64,000 nt of DNA from Pedobacter rhodius. Its GTDB lineage: Bacteria; Bacteroidota; Bacteroidia; Sphingobacteriales; Sphingobacteriaceae. Positions 44,721 through 53,103 of the stretch are shown one piece after another. Each line of letters opens with the position of its first letter. Position 1 is the first letter of the stretch. The notes beneath the pieces were generated by a model that did no database searches, was not told the DNA's origin, and was given only the letters and a program-made list of their open reading frames with translations. The stretch is taken from assembly GCF_027213645.1 (NCBI RefSeq), contig NZ_JAPWGL010000001.1, forward strand, positions 682,001 to 746,000, written 5' to 3'. The position numbers were made by a program, and so were the translations under genes.

Positions 44721-44835
44721 GTCATTCTGAACGCAGTGAAGAATCCCCCTCAAAAAGCTCGTTTCTAAAATAAACCAATGAATTATTTAAGTTAGAGCTC
44801 ATAATACATAGATTCTTCACTGCGTTCAGAACGAC
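44721..44835. repeat. Dispersed palindrome, GTCATTCTGAACGCAG type
   Basis: A 25-nt arm, 44721-44745, that begins GTCATTCTGAACGCAGTG is complementary to 44811-44835 at 24 of 25 positions. The arms enclose 65 nt of AT-rich DNA without an ORF. It is a second family of dispersed intergenic palindrome, distinct from the one at 32141. Confidence 0.85.
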
Positions 44836-44853
44836 AAAAATAGAGTTATTAAA

Positions 44854-44887
44854 AATTGCTTCTTCGTTCGTGCCTTGCAATGACGAG
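44854..44887. repeat. Worn half copy of the 32141 palindrome family
   Basis: The text ATTGCTTC then TTCGTTCGTGCCTTGCAATG and ACGAG matches the right arm of the 32141-32213 palindrome with small changes and an insertion. No left arm is visible. It abuts the palindrome at 44721 and precedes the acyltransferase-like gene stop. Confidence 0.65.
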
Positions 44888-44894
44888 TTAGCTA

Positions 44895-46013
44895 TTAAAA
44901 AATCTTTCGCATCGTTAAATGCTTTTTACCAAACGTTGCGCCGGTAGCTTTGTGTATGGCTATCATTTGTTCGTTAAAATCGCCAACCCAACTTAATTCC
45001 AATTCTTTATATTGATTTTTTGGAAGTACGTATTCCCCCAGCCTGATAAATAAAACGGATTCTAAGCCATGTTTTTGAAATTTTGGCTTGGTTCCCATAA
45101 CAATTGCACGCATACGGGTAACGCCAACCCAGCGGCGATAAGCAAACCTTAATTTTTCGATTATACCCAGCCTTCCGTTAAAACCTTTAATCATTTGGTT
45201 TGCATCGGGAATAAGTACGACGAAAGAAGCCGGTTCGCCATTAAAATATGCAAATTGGATTAAGTGCTCGTCCATAATGGGTTCCATACTTTTAAAACTC
45301 GCTTCTAAAGTTTCTTTTTTTATGGGAACAAAATTTTCAAAATCCTGCCAGCCATCGTTGTAAATTTCCATTAAATCGGCAATGTATTTCGCTGCATTCT
45401 TTTTGCTGAAATATTCAAAAGTATAGCCGGGCTTATTTCTTACCCAGTTGGCAATTTTTGTAAATCTTTCGGGAAAGGGGATGGTTAAATTGATATGATT
45501 GGTTAGTTGTTCGTACGCTGTTACAAAACCGTAAGCCTCGAAAAATTTTTTATAGTATGGAAAATTGTAATTCATACCGAAAGACGGGGGTGTAAAACCT
45601 TCAACTAATAATCCCCAGAAACTATCGTTTTCTCCAAAATTGATTGGTCCGTCCATAGCCTTCATACCATTCTCAACCAGCCATGTTTTGGCAGTATCAA
45701 ATAACAAAAAAGCTGCCTTTTCATCATCTATACATTCGAAAAAGCCCATTCCGCCGGTTGGCTGTTCGTAATTGAATGCTTTTTTTTCGTTTATAAAAGC
45801 GGCAACTCTTCCTATTAATTTGCCGCCATCATCTTTCAAAATCCAGCGGGTACATTTACCATGGTTAAAGAAATGGTTTTTTTTAGGATCGAAAACATTT
45901 TCTACTTCCGAATCTAAAGGACAAATCCAGTTTTTGTCGTTTTTATAAAGGATTTTTGGAATTTCTAAAAAATCGTTTTTTAATGAAGAATTGGTAACCT
46001 GTATAATTTGCAT
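44895..46013 (-). CDS. GNAT-fold N-acyltransferase-like protein (YghO type)
   Basis: A 372-residue cytosolic protein. It begins with PKILYKNDKNWICPLDSEVE and has KLIGRVAAFINEKK, a GNAT-like strand-turn pair, and DGPINFGENDSFWGLLVEGF near residue 125. The C-terminal part (RMRAIVMGTKPKFQKHGLES then VLFIRLGEYVL) resembles a second GNAT core with the acyl-CoA site. The family is widespread and uncharacterised. Confidence 0.7.
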   Translation of the reverse strand: MQIIQVTNSSLKNDFLEIPKILYKNDKNWICPLDSEVENVFDPKKNHFFNHGKCTRWILKDDGGKLIGRVAAFINEKKAFNYEQPTGGMGFFECIDDEKAAFLLFDTAKTWLVENGMKAMDGPINFGENDSFWGLLVEGFTPPSFGMNYNFPYYKKFFEAYGFVTAYEQLTNHINLTIPFPERFTKIANWVRNKPGYTFEYFSKKNAAKYIADLMEIYNDGWQDFENFVPIKKETLEASFKSMEPIMDEHLIQFAYFNGEPASFVVLIPDANQMIKGFNGRLGIIEKLRFAYRRWVGVTRMRAIVMGTKPKFQKHGLESVLFIRLGEYVLPKNQYKELELSWVGDFNEQMIAIHKATGATFGKKHLTMRKIF

Positions 46014-46031
46014 GGGCAGATTTTAAAAATA

Positions 46032-46063
46032 AAAAGCATCCAACCAAACGGGCGGATGCTTTT
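46032..46063 (-). terminator. Terminator of the small acidic protein gene
   Basis: AAAAGCATCC (46032-46041) pairs perfectly with GGATGCTTTT (46054-46063) around a 12-nt loop. On the minus strand it lies 23 nt after the stop of the acidic protein and is flanked by T residues, fitting an intrinsic terminator. Confidence 0.85.
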
Positions 46064-46086
46064 CAAATATATAGTTTTTTTAAAAA

Positions 46087-46278
46087 TTAGTAATCGTCGT
46101 CGTCATCATCAAAGTTGTCGAAATTATCTAAATCATCCAACGGTAAGTCAAAATCATCTTCGTCTTCATCTTGAGGTTTCTTTTTTGTTGTTTGAATATC
46201 GTCATCTTCAAGATCATCATCTTCGTCTACCTGTTTTTTGGTAGTTGGTTTAGTAGGGAGTTTCTTTGGCGCTTTCAT
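46087..46278 (-). CDS. Small, highly acidic protein
   Basis: A 63-residue protein. A basic start (MKAPKKLPTKPTTKKQVDED) leads into an Asp/Glu-rich body (DDLEDDDIQ, then DEDEDDFDLPLDDLDNFDNF and a D-run to the C-terminal Tyr). No fold is predicted beyond disorder; a role in binding basic partners or cations is possible. The ATG, the -7-like TATTTTTG element on the minus strand at 46283-46290 and a strong terminator support a real gene. Confidence 0.65.
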   Translation of the reverse strand: MKAPKKLPTKPTTKKQVDEDDDLEDDDIQTTKKKPQDEDEDDFDLPLDDLDNFDNFDDDDDDY

Positions 46279-46367
46279 AACACAAAAATAAAAATTGCTT
46301 TTATAGTTTAAAAATACGAAAAAACTTTTTCTAATAACAAACTGGTTTTAAACAAATTAAAATTAAT

Positions 46368-46934
46368 TTATTCGGCAGCTTCTCCTATTGTATTTTCTTC
46401 TTTAGCAATGTCTTTTAACTGCGGGAGCTGAGACAGGTTATTTAAGCCGAAATAATCCATAAATAGGCTGCTTGTAGTATATAAAATTGGTCGGCCAGGT
46501 GTTTCTGCCTTTCCATCAATACTTATCAGTTCTTTTTCCAACAACCGCTGAACGGAATAATCAGAATTTACGCCCCTGATTTGTTCTATTTCCAGTTTGG
46601 TAATGGGTTGGCGATAGGCAATGATGGCAAGCGTTTCCATAGCCGCCTGACTTAATTTTTTCTTTGAGCGGTGTAGTTGAAGTTGATTTACCGTTTCGTG
46701 GTACGCTTTTTTTGTTAAAAACTGATAACCGTTATTAAGATTAACCAGTTCTATTGCAGTGTTATTGCTGTTGTATTTTTGCATAATTTCATCCAGGCTT
46801 TCAAAAACCTGGGTTTCGATAATTTCTTCCTCAAAAACAGCGTTTAAGGCTAAAATAATTTCTTGTACATTAATGCTTTGAACGGATGAAAATATCAGTG
46901 CTTCAATATGTCTGGTGATGGTATCCTTGGGCAT
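46368..46934 (-). CDS. scpB: Segregation and condensation protein B
   Basis: 188 residues from the ATG at 46934 (MPKDTITRHIEALIFSS); the track-length start at 46940 is a TTG and adds two residues. The protein has two winged helices, the second with LSQAAMETLAIIAYRQPITK and EIEQIRGVNSDYSVQRLLEK, ending LPQLKDIAKEEN. ScpB binds ScpA and SMC to organise chromosomes. scpA is not adjacent. A -7 element TACTTTTG (minus strand, 46938-46945) touches the start, implying a leaderless mRNA. Confidence 0.94.
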   Translation of the reverse strand: MPKDTITRHIEALIFSSVQSINVQEIILALNAVFEEEIIETQVFESLDEIMQKYNSNNTAIELVNLNNGYQFLTKKAYHETVNQLQLHRSKKKLSQAAMETLAIIAYRQPITKLEIEQIRGVNSDYSVQRLLEKELISIDGKAETPGRPILYTTSSLFMDYFGLNNLSQLPQLKDIAKEENTIGEAAE

Positions 46935-46961
46935 AAACAAAAGTAGAAAATTTGGGCAAAA

Positions 46962-46999
46962 AAAAGCGGTCTCGCTTTTTAAAAAACAAGACCGCTTTT
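46962..46999 (-). terminator. Terminator of the propeller kinase operon
   Basis: AAAAGCGGTCT (46962-46972) pairs perfectly with AGACCGCTTTT (46989-46999), 11 bp with a 16-nt loop, A-run on one side and T on the other. It ends the minus-strand regulator-kinase unit about 190 nt after its stop and lies just upstream of scpB. The 47000-47185 stretch between the stem and that stop codon shows nothing further. Confidence 0.85.
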
Positions 47000-47185
47000 A
47001 ACACACAAATGAAACCTGAATTAAGATATAGTTTTAGGTTAGGTTATTAAATATCTATATCAATTCTATAAGAACGTTTTGATAAACACTATCGTTTATT
47101 TCTAGTACAAGTTTAAGGCTAAACTCGATGCAACGTTATTTCTATTTAGTGAGTGGTATTAATAATTGAGTAAACGGTAATATTT

Positions 47186-50100
47186 CTATTTTAAAGGTAT
47201 AGAAATAAATACGGTTGTACCATTTTCGGCGTTTTGGTGCACATCTAACTGTATAGGTTTTGCTTCAATCTGGCCTAAAAGATTCAGCCGTTCACGGGTT
47301 AACTGCATCCCTTTACTGATGTGTTTGTCTTTTTTTTCTTTTAAGGAGTTTTCAATACCGACACCATCATCAATAATTTTGATATTAAGATAATGATCAC
47401 CCTGCAAACGGATATCGATTTCAATTTTTCCTCCGGTTTCTTTGGGCATTATACCATGCCATATTGCATTTTCAACATAAGGTTGTAAAAGCATCGACGG
47501 AATCAGGGTTTCATCTCTGTCAATATCATCATCTATATTTATTGTATATTGAAATTTATCACCAAAGCGGTTTTTTTCAAGTTTGAGGTATAAATTTAAG
47601 TATTCAAGTTCTTCTTCAATAGTGATGTAGCTTTTCGTACAAATTTCCAGGTTTTTTCTTATTAACCTGGCAAAGCCAGTTAAAACCTTATTTGCTGATG
47701 TAGTATTTTGGGTGTTAATATAATGCTGAATGGAATTCATCACATTAAAAACAAAATGTGGGTTCATCATGGCTTGCAGCGCTTGCTGCTCAAGCATTAA
47801 AATCCTGTTTTTTAAGCGCAGCTGTTGCTGTTCTTTATCTTTTTGCCTGCGGGTGATGTAAACGGCCAGTTTATAAAAAACATAACCTACAAGAAGAATT
47901 AAAATAGACAGAAACCAAAGGCTTTGCCAAAAATATTTTTTTATTGTGAAGGTAATTTTCGCCGATGGTCCCCAGTCGTTGTTCTGGCTTTTAGCACTTA
48001 CTTCAAAAAGATAATCTCCGGCTTGCAATGCGGAAAAATCCAGCCGACGGGTACGGGTTTCAATCCATTTCGAATTTTCGTTTAAGCGATAGCGATAGGT
48101 GATGTCGCTTGTTGTAAAGTCTACCGCGCCAAAAGTAAAAAATATGGTATTGTTCCCGCTTTCAAAGGTGAAATTATCTTTGTTAACCGGTAAACGCTCC
48201 CCATCTTTAATAATGGATGTGATGTATACTTTCGGAAGGCTGCGCGTAGCATTATTGTTAATGTAGTTAAATAGGATTAATCCTTTATTTGTTGCAAAAT
48301 AAGCGGTACTGTCATCGATATACAGGTTATTAACATCTTCGGTTAACAAATCTTTACCATAATCGAAGTTTATCACTTCGGTTCTGTCGGTATAACCCGA
48401 AATCTTATTAACACCTTTATTGGTAAGTGCCCAGATTTCATTATTTTTTATAAATAGTTTTGTACAGATGTCATTTGTTAAGCCATTTTTCTGGGTAATT
48501 TGCTTTATAATCTTATTATTTTTATAAAATAAAATTCCATAGCCATCTGTCGCTAAAATTAAGGTGCCATCCGGTAGCTGCTGAATATCATTTATCCTTT
48601 TAGTAAGCAGTACATTATTTTTAAAATGTTGAATTAACCTTCCATTTGCAAATTGAGATAAACCATTAACATTCGAAAACCACAAGCCACCGTTTCTGTC
48701 ATAGAAAACGTGATAGGATCTGTCTTTAAAGAAATCTTCTTTTTCGCGGTATTTTAAGGAATTAAATTCAAGCTTCTTTATCCTGTCGGATAGGAAAACA
48801 ACGCCCGATGAAAGTGCCAAAGCCAGTTTATGGTCTGTTTCGCTCAAACTGAAATGTTTAATAACAAACATGGAGTTGTTGGTTTCTTTGAGGTATTTAA
48901 CATCATCTCTGGTTTTGTAAATGTTTTTGAAAACACCCAGGCCGTAGTCAGATGAAAAGTAAACAGATTCATTTTTCGAATCGAAAGTAATTTGTTTTAT
49001 TGTTTTATATTTTTTGTAATCATCCAGCCCGACTTCGTCAATTTCATAATTTTTAATATTCAGGATATCAATTACAGCATCATCGGTGCCAAGCCAGAGC
49101 CTGTTTTTAGCATCTTTTGTAATGCTTTTAATTACATTGCTGCTTAAGCCGGATTCTGCATCAATAATCGATAGTCTGGAGTTTACATTTGGCAGCATAT
49201 AAATCCCCTGATTTGTGGCAAACCACATGTTATCATTGCTATCTTTAATAGATTGATTTACCGAGATTCCCTGTAAATACATTACGGTTTTGCCACTTTG
49301 GTTCATCACCAACGCACCATTATTACTTGCCAGCCATACTTCTTTACCTTTATAATCATAATAAAAATAACCGGCCATATTTTTTAAAAGGTTATCAGGA
49401 ATGGCAATCAGGCTTATTATCTTATTCTGCTTGTATTGTTTTAAGCCTTTTTCATCCAGGTAATAAAGTGAGCGATCTGGCGCATTACAAGCCGTCATAT
49501 ATGACAACGGATTAACCTGGTTATTTGTTAATTTAAAGCTTTTACCATCATATTTTTGCCTGCTTAAATCGCTATAAGCATAAATATTTCCAAATTCGTC
49601 TTCATGCAGAAATGCGTTTGTAAACTGTTCATTTACCTTCGGTGAAATAAATTTTTTAACGGATTTTCCGTCCCAGAGGATAATTAGGTTAGCATTTGTT
49701 CCCAGCCAGATTCTGCCTTTTTTATCTTCGAGAAAAGAAACAATTACCGTATTAGAGTTTAATTCTTTTAAAAGCTTGTTGTTGTTTCGGTTATAAAATT
49801 TACCATCTTTTAAATAGCTTAACTGACCGTTTAGTGCCAGAAACCAAAGCCGTTCTTCTCTGTCTTCTTTAATTTGTAGAATTTGTGTATCAGGTAAGCC
49901 ATCTTCGATGCTGAAATTCTGGAAATTAGTGCCGTCGAACCGACTTAAGCCGGCATCGGTCGCAATCCAGATGAAGCCTTTTTTATCTTGTAAAATATAA
50001 TAACAATTATTGCTTGCAAGACCATTTTTTGATGTATAATGTGGTAGGTATGTGGTTTGTGCAATAGCAGATTTCGATACAGTTAGGGTTAACAAAAAAA

Positions 50101-50188
50101 GTAAAAGCAAAAGCCGGAACACATTTTTTGTGTTAAAATATCGGATGTCATCCGAGAAGCCGGCTAAAATGTTTTTACTAATGCTCAC
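47186..50188 (-). CDS. Two-component-type sensor with beta-propeller and LytS-type kinase domain
   Basis: A 1000-residue sensor kinase. A signal-like helix (about 25-43) is followed by many Reg_prop repeats (for example GFIWIATDAGLSRFDG, RIWLGTNANLI, MWFATNQGIYML) that form a periplasmic double propeller to about 650. A Y_Y_Y domain (DITYRYRLNENSKWIETR), a membrane helix (WFLSILILLVGYVFYKLAVY) and a His_kinase domain with His in MMNPHFVFNVMNSIQHY and N box QPYVENAIWHGI follow. The GTG start overlaps the regulator gene by 11 nt. Unlike hybrid kinases there is no receiver domain. Confidence 0.93.
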   Translation of the reverse strand: MSISKNILAGFSDDIRYFNTKNVFRLLLLLFLLTLTVSKSAIAQTTYLPHYTSKNGLASNNCYYILQDKKGFIWIATDAGLSRFDGTNFQNFSIEDGLPDTQILQIKEDREERLWFLALNGQLSYLKDGKFYNRNNNKLLKELNSNTVIVSFLEDKKGRIWLGTNANLIILWDGKSVKKFISPKVNEQFTNAFLHEDEFGNIYAYSDLSRQKYDGKSFKLTNNQVNPLSYMTACNAPDRSLYYLDEKGLKQYKQNKIISLIAIPDNLLKNMAGYFYYDYKGKEVWLASNNGALVMNQSGKTVMYLQGISVNQSIKDSNDNMWFATNQGIYMLPNVNSRLSIIDAESGLSSNVIKSITKDAKNRLWLGTDDAVIDILNIKNYEIDEVGLDDYKKYKTIKQITFDSKNESVYFSSDYGLGVFKNIYKTRDDVKYLKETNNSMFVIKHFSLSETDHKLALALSSGVVFLSDRIKKLEFNSLKYREKEDFFKDRSYHVFYDRNGGLWFSNVNGLSQFANGRLIQHFKNNVLLTKRINDIQQLPDGTLILATDGYGILFYKNNKIIKQITQKNGLTNDICTKLFIKNNEIWALTNKGVNKISGYTDRTEVINFDYGKDLLTEDVNNLYIDDSTAYFATNKGLILFNYINNNATRSLPKVYITSIIKDGERLPVNKDNFTFESGNNTIFFTFGAVDFTTSDITYRYRLNENSKWIETRTRRLDFSALQAGDYLFEVSAKSQNNDWGPSAKITFTIKKYFWQSLWFLSILILLVGYVFYKLAVYITRRQKDKEQQQLRLKNRILMLEQQALQAMMNPHFVFNVMNSIQHYINTQNTTSANKVLTGFARLIRKNLEICTKSYITIEEELEYLNLYLKLEKNRFGDKFQYTINIDDDIDRDETLIPSMLLQPYVENAIWHGIMPKETGGKIEIDIRLQGDHYLNIKIIDDGVGIENSLKEKKDKHISKGMQLTRERLNLLGQIEAKPIQLDVHQNAENGTTVFISIPLK

Positions 50189-50963
50189 CGTTGGATTTTG
50201 TAAATAGTTTTATTTTTTCGAAAAAATCGCTCGCCCTTCTACGCGATACGTTTATACTATCACCATTTTTCAGAAAGGCCTGTAAACCGTTTTTAGAATT
50301 ATATTCTTTTAAATGATTAAGATTTATGATACTTGATTTATGTATGCGGACAAATTGCTCGGAAGGCAAAAGTTCTTCAAATTCGCGAAGTACTTTAGAT
50401 ACCGTTATTTTATCGTGATTACTTAAATGGAAAACCGAGTAATTGCTGTCGGCTTCTATATATATAATGTCATCCACATCAATCATTTTAAAACCCTGTC
50501 CGTAAGGAAGCGTTAGCTTTCTTATATCTGTACGGTTATTTAAGCTGGATGCCAGGTTTGTAATGCGTTCATCCTTTTTATCGAGTGTTTTATGCAAACG
50601 TGTATATTCAACAACTTTATCGACTGCGATTTTTAACTCATCAATATCTATCGGTTTTAAAAGATAATCCAATGCGTTTGCTTTAATTGCTTTTAATGCA
50701 TACTGGTCATAAGCCGTAGTAAATATTACAGCCGCATTATGTTGTTGCGCATCAGGAATAAGTTCAAAGCCGTTACCGCCGGGCATGGCAATATCCAGAA
50801 AAATTAAATTGATAGAATGGTGTGCCAGAATATCCTTTGCTTCGGCAACAGAGCGGGCTATTCCGGTAATTTCTACCTGCGGACAATTCTGCTGCAGTAA
50901 AAAGAAAAGAGATGAGCGTGCAAACTCCTCATCATCAACAATAATCGCTTTTAGTGTGGTCAT
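50178..50963 (-). CDS. LytTR family response regulator
   Basis: A 261-residue regulator. The receiver domain has the acidic pair VDDEE, the phospho-acceptor Asp in LIFLDIAMPGGNGFEL near 57 and the Lys in LLKPIDIDEL near 107. The C-terminal LytTR domain contains IIYIEADSNYSVFHL and FVRIHKSSIINLNHL. It is upstream of, and overlaps, its propeller kinase. It is divergent from the ferritin-like pair across a 128-nt shared region, making that pair a candidate target. Confidence 0.95.
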   Translation of the reverse strand: MTTLKAIIVDDEEFARSSLFFLLQQNCPQVEITGIARSVAEAKDILAHHSINLIFLDIAMPGGNGFELIPDAQQHNAAVIFTTAYDQYALKAIKANALDYLLKPIDIDELKIAVDKVVEYTRLHKTLDKKDERITNLASSLNNRTDIRKLTLPYGQGFKMIDVDDIIYIEADSNYSVFHLSNHDKITVSKVLREFEELLPSEQFVRIHKSSIINLNHLKEYNSKNGLQAFLKNGDSINVSRRRASDFFEKIKLFTKSNGEH

Positions 50964-51091
50964 AGCAATAGGTTTGTGAATGTATTAAAAACGAGTTGTA
51001 AAAAAAAATCAAAAAGCAAAAAACCGCTTACAGAATTGTCACGTATATATCAGCAAAACCGAGATTTAAAAATCCATAAACGTAAAAAAAT

Positions 51092-51814
51092 ATGAAAAAC
51101 AATGAACTAGAAATTAAAGATGAACTTAAAGAGAAAAGTTTATTTAATGGTAGTTTAGGCCGCAGGTCTTTTCTACAGTTTGCCGGTGCTAGTGCTGCCG
51201 GAATGGCTTTGGTTGCTGCCGGTTGTAAAAAAGATCGTGGTTATCCTGATATGAATGCAGGCGCAACTTTAGATTTTAAAGATGACTTTGGTGTATTGAA
51301 TTATGCTTATGCTTTAGAGCAATTAGAGGCTGCGTTTTATGTTAAAGTAGCTTCTGCTCCGCCATCATCCTTTACCGCTGCTCAGAAAGCGTACTTCCAG
51401 GATATTCAGTTTCATGAAATTGCGCACAGAGAGTTTTTCAAAAATGCTTTAAGTACTGCTGCTATCGGAAGTTTGGAAGTTGATTTTTCTTCGATAGATT
51501 TTACAAGCGCAACCAGCGTTTTAGGTGCTGCTATGACTTTTGAAGATTTAGGTGTTGCAGCTTACAATGGTGCAGGTGTACGTATAAAAACTGATGCTTA
51601 TTTAGTTTTGGCAGGTAAAATTGTTTCTGTAGAAGCTCGCCATGCCGCTTATATTAGAGATATTATTTCAAATGGTTCTTTTGCTGATTTGAATAGTTTA
51701 ACTGCTTTAGGTGCAAATAATGCAGCTGGTTTAGATGGAGCATTAACACCTGATAAAGTTTTAGCAGCAGCAGGTAAATACATCAAAACAAAAATTAACG
51801 TAATTAATCTTTAA
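51092..51814 (+). CDS. Exported ferritin-like lipoprotein with diiron site
   Basis: A 240-residue protein. A twin-arginine-like signal (R24-R25, then SFLQFAGASAAGMALVAAG) ends in a lipobox with Cys45, so it may be Tat-exported and lipid-anchored. The four-helix bundle carries a full diiron ligand set: Glu76/79 in ALEQLEAAF, E109xxH112 in HEIAHREFF, E151 in FEDLGVAAY and E181xxH184 in VEARHAAY. It fits the Ferritin_2-like family. Oxidase, storage or sensing roles are all possible. A second copy follows 18 nt downstream. Confidence 0.82.
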   Translation: MKNNELEIKDELKEKSLFNGSLGRRSFLQFAGASAAGMALVAAGCKKDRGYPDMNAGATLDFKDDFGVLNYAYALEQLEAAFYVKVASAPPSSFTAAQKAYFQDIQFHEIAHREFFKNALSTAAIGSLEVDFSSIDFTSATSVLGAAMTFEDLGVAAYNGAGVRIKTDAYLVLAGKIVSVEARHAAYIRDIISNGSFADLNSLTALGANNAAGLDGALTPDKVLAAAGKYIKTKINVINL

Positions 51815-51832
51815 TCTTAATCTCCTGAAATC

Positions 51833-52693
51833 ATGAATATCGTAAATATATTAGAAGAAATTGAAAAAGTTGACGGTGAAATCTATGAAAGATTAAGCCC
51901 GAGAAGATCTGCAATGAAAGATTTTTACTCAATGGGTAAAAAGATCGCTTTCGCAGCAGCACCACTTGCATTAGGTTCGATGTTTACAAAAGCTTATGGC
52001 CAAACTTTGCCAACTGCAGTTGTTAATACATTAAACTTTGCTTTATCATTAGAGTATTTAGAATATCACTTCTATAACCATGCGTTATTAGGTACTGATG
52101 TTACTTTTGCTTATCCAACTACTGCGGCTAAGGCAGCGATTACTACAATCCGCGATCACGAATTAGCTCACGTAAATTTATTAAAAGGCGCTTTAGGTAC
52201 TTCTGCAAGAGCTGAAATTACTTATGCAATGACAGATTTTACCGCTAGTGGTACTTTTGGTGATGTTTATCAAAACTATTTGACTTTCTTGAAAGTTGCT
52301 TTAGGTTTTGAAGATACAGGCGTTAGAGCTTATAAAGGCCAGGCAACTGTATTGAAAGGTTTATCTGTTTTAACAACAGCTTTACAAATTCACTCTGTAG
52401 AAGCCCGTCACGCTTCACATATCCGTCAGATGCTTGCAGCAGCAGGTGCTTCAATTAAACCTTGGATTAGCCTTGGTGCTGGTGGTATTGCTAACGATAC
52501 AGGCGTGCCTCAAGTAGACCCGGTTTATGCAGGTGAGAGTTTAGATGTACAGGCTGGCGTAACCATTACAGGTATTAATGGAAACACAGGTGTTACTAAA
52601 GCAGCTGCTGTAGAATGTTTTGATGAGCCGTTAGACGGTGCCAGTGTAGCCGTAATCGCAAACTTATTCCTTAGAACAGGCTCTAAGCTTTAA
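51833..52693 (+). CDS. Second exported ferritin-like protein with diiron site
   Basis: A 286-residue relative of the upstream gene. A twin-Arg-like signal starts later (R24-R25, SPRRSAMKDFYSMGKKIAFA) and ends near AYGQ, so it should be Tat-exported but without lipobox cysteine. Ligands: Glu74/77 in LSLEYLEYHF, E110xxH113 in HELAHVNLL, E160 in LGFEDTGVRAY and E190xxH193 in VEARHASHI. A Gly/Val-rich C-terminal extension of about 70 residues is absent from the first copy. The two are probably co-transcribed and may pair. Confidence 0.82.
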   Translation: MNIVNILEEIEKVDGEIYERLSPRRSAMKDFYSMGKKIAFAAAPLALGSMFTKAYGQTLPTAVVNTLNFALSLEYLEYHFYNHALLGTDVTFAYPTTAAKAAITTIRDHELAHVNLLKGALGTSARAEITYAMTDFTASGTFGDVYQNYLTFLKVALGFEDTGVRAYKGQATVLKGLSVLTTALQIHSVEARHASHIRQMLAAAGASIKPWISLGAGGIANDTGVPQVDPVYAGESLDVQAGVTITGINGNTGVTKAAAVECFDEPLDGASVAVIANLFLRTGSKL

Positions 52694-52748
52694 TTTTAAT
52701 ACGGAGAAGATCTACATTATTTTGAGTAGGTAATGTTTAGTTTAAGGT

Positions 52749-52785
52749 AGGGAAGTAGGACTTAGGTTTTACTTCCCTTTTTTTT
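52749..52785 (+). terminator. Terminator of the ferritin-like operon
   Basis: AGGGAAGT (52749-52756) pairs with ACTTCCCT (52771-52778) around a 14-nt loop and runs into T to 52785. It is 55 nt after the second ferritin-like stop. Confidence 0.8.
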
Positions 52786-52789
52786 AAGC

Positions 52790-52997
52790 CCAGGATTTAG
52801 GGATTATAAGATTTACAGGATTATAATCAGGGTTTTTAAGATTATAGGATTGGTTTGTAAAATAAGTTTTCTTTTACTTCATCCCTTTTTAGACCAGGAT
52901 TTTAGGGATTATAAGATTTACAGCATTACAATCAGGGATTTTTAAGATGATGGGATTTTAAGATTGGTTTGTAAAATAAGTTTTCCTTTACATCATC
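52790..52997. repeat. Duplicated ~100-nt non-coding repeat
   Basis: Two near-identical copies, 52790-52883 and 52894-52997, share AGGGATTATAAGATTTACAG, then GGTTTGTAAAATAAGTTTTC and a TTTAC-TTCATC-like end. Each begins CCAGGATTT(T)AGGG. No open frame is present. Similar AATCCT/CCTGG words occur upstream of the 91-residue gene at 37330-37362, so this is probably a dispersed family duplicated in tandem here. Confidence 0.75.
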
Positions 52998-53045
52998 AGT
53001 TTTCCATATAATAAGCGGTTATTCCCGGCCATCTGTGTCTCCATC

Positions 53046-53096
53046 TTCCATCCCACATTTTCCATCCCACATCTTCCATCTCCCATTTTCCATCTT
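53046..53096. repeat. Heptad array before mqnC, TTCCATC-type
   Basis: Seven 7-mers in perfect phase: TTCCATC occurs at 53046, 53060, 53074 and 53088, alternating with CCACATT, CCACATC and TCCCATT. Its complement is GATGGAA, the unit seen at 37071. It lies between convergent genes (ferritin-like and mqnC), 8 nt from the mqnC stop. Confidence 0.75.
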
Positions 53097-53103
53097 ACGC
53101 CTA

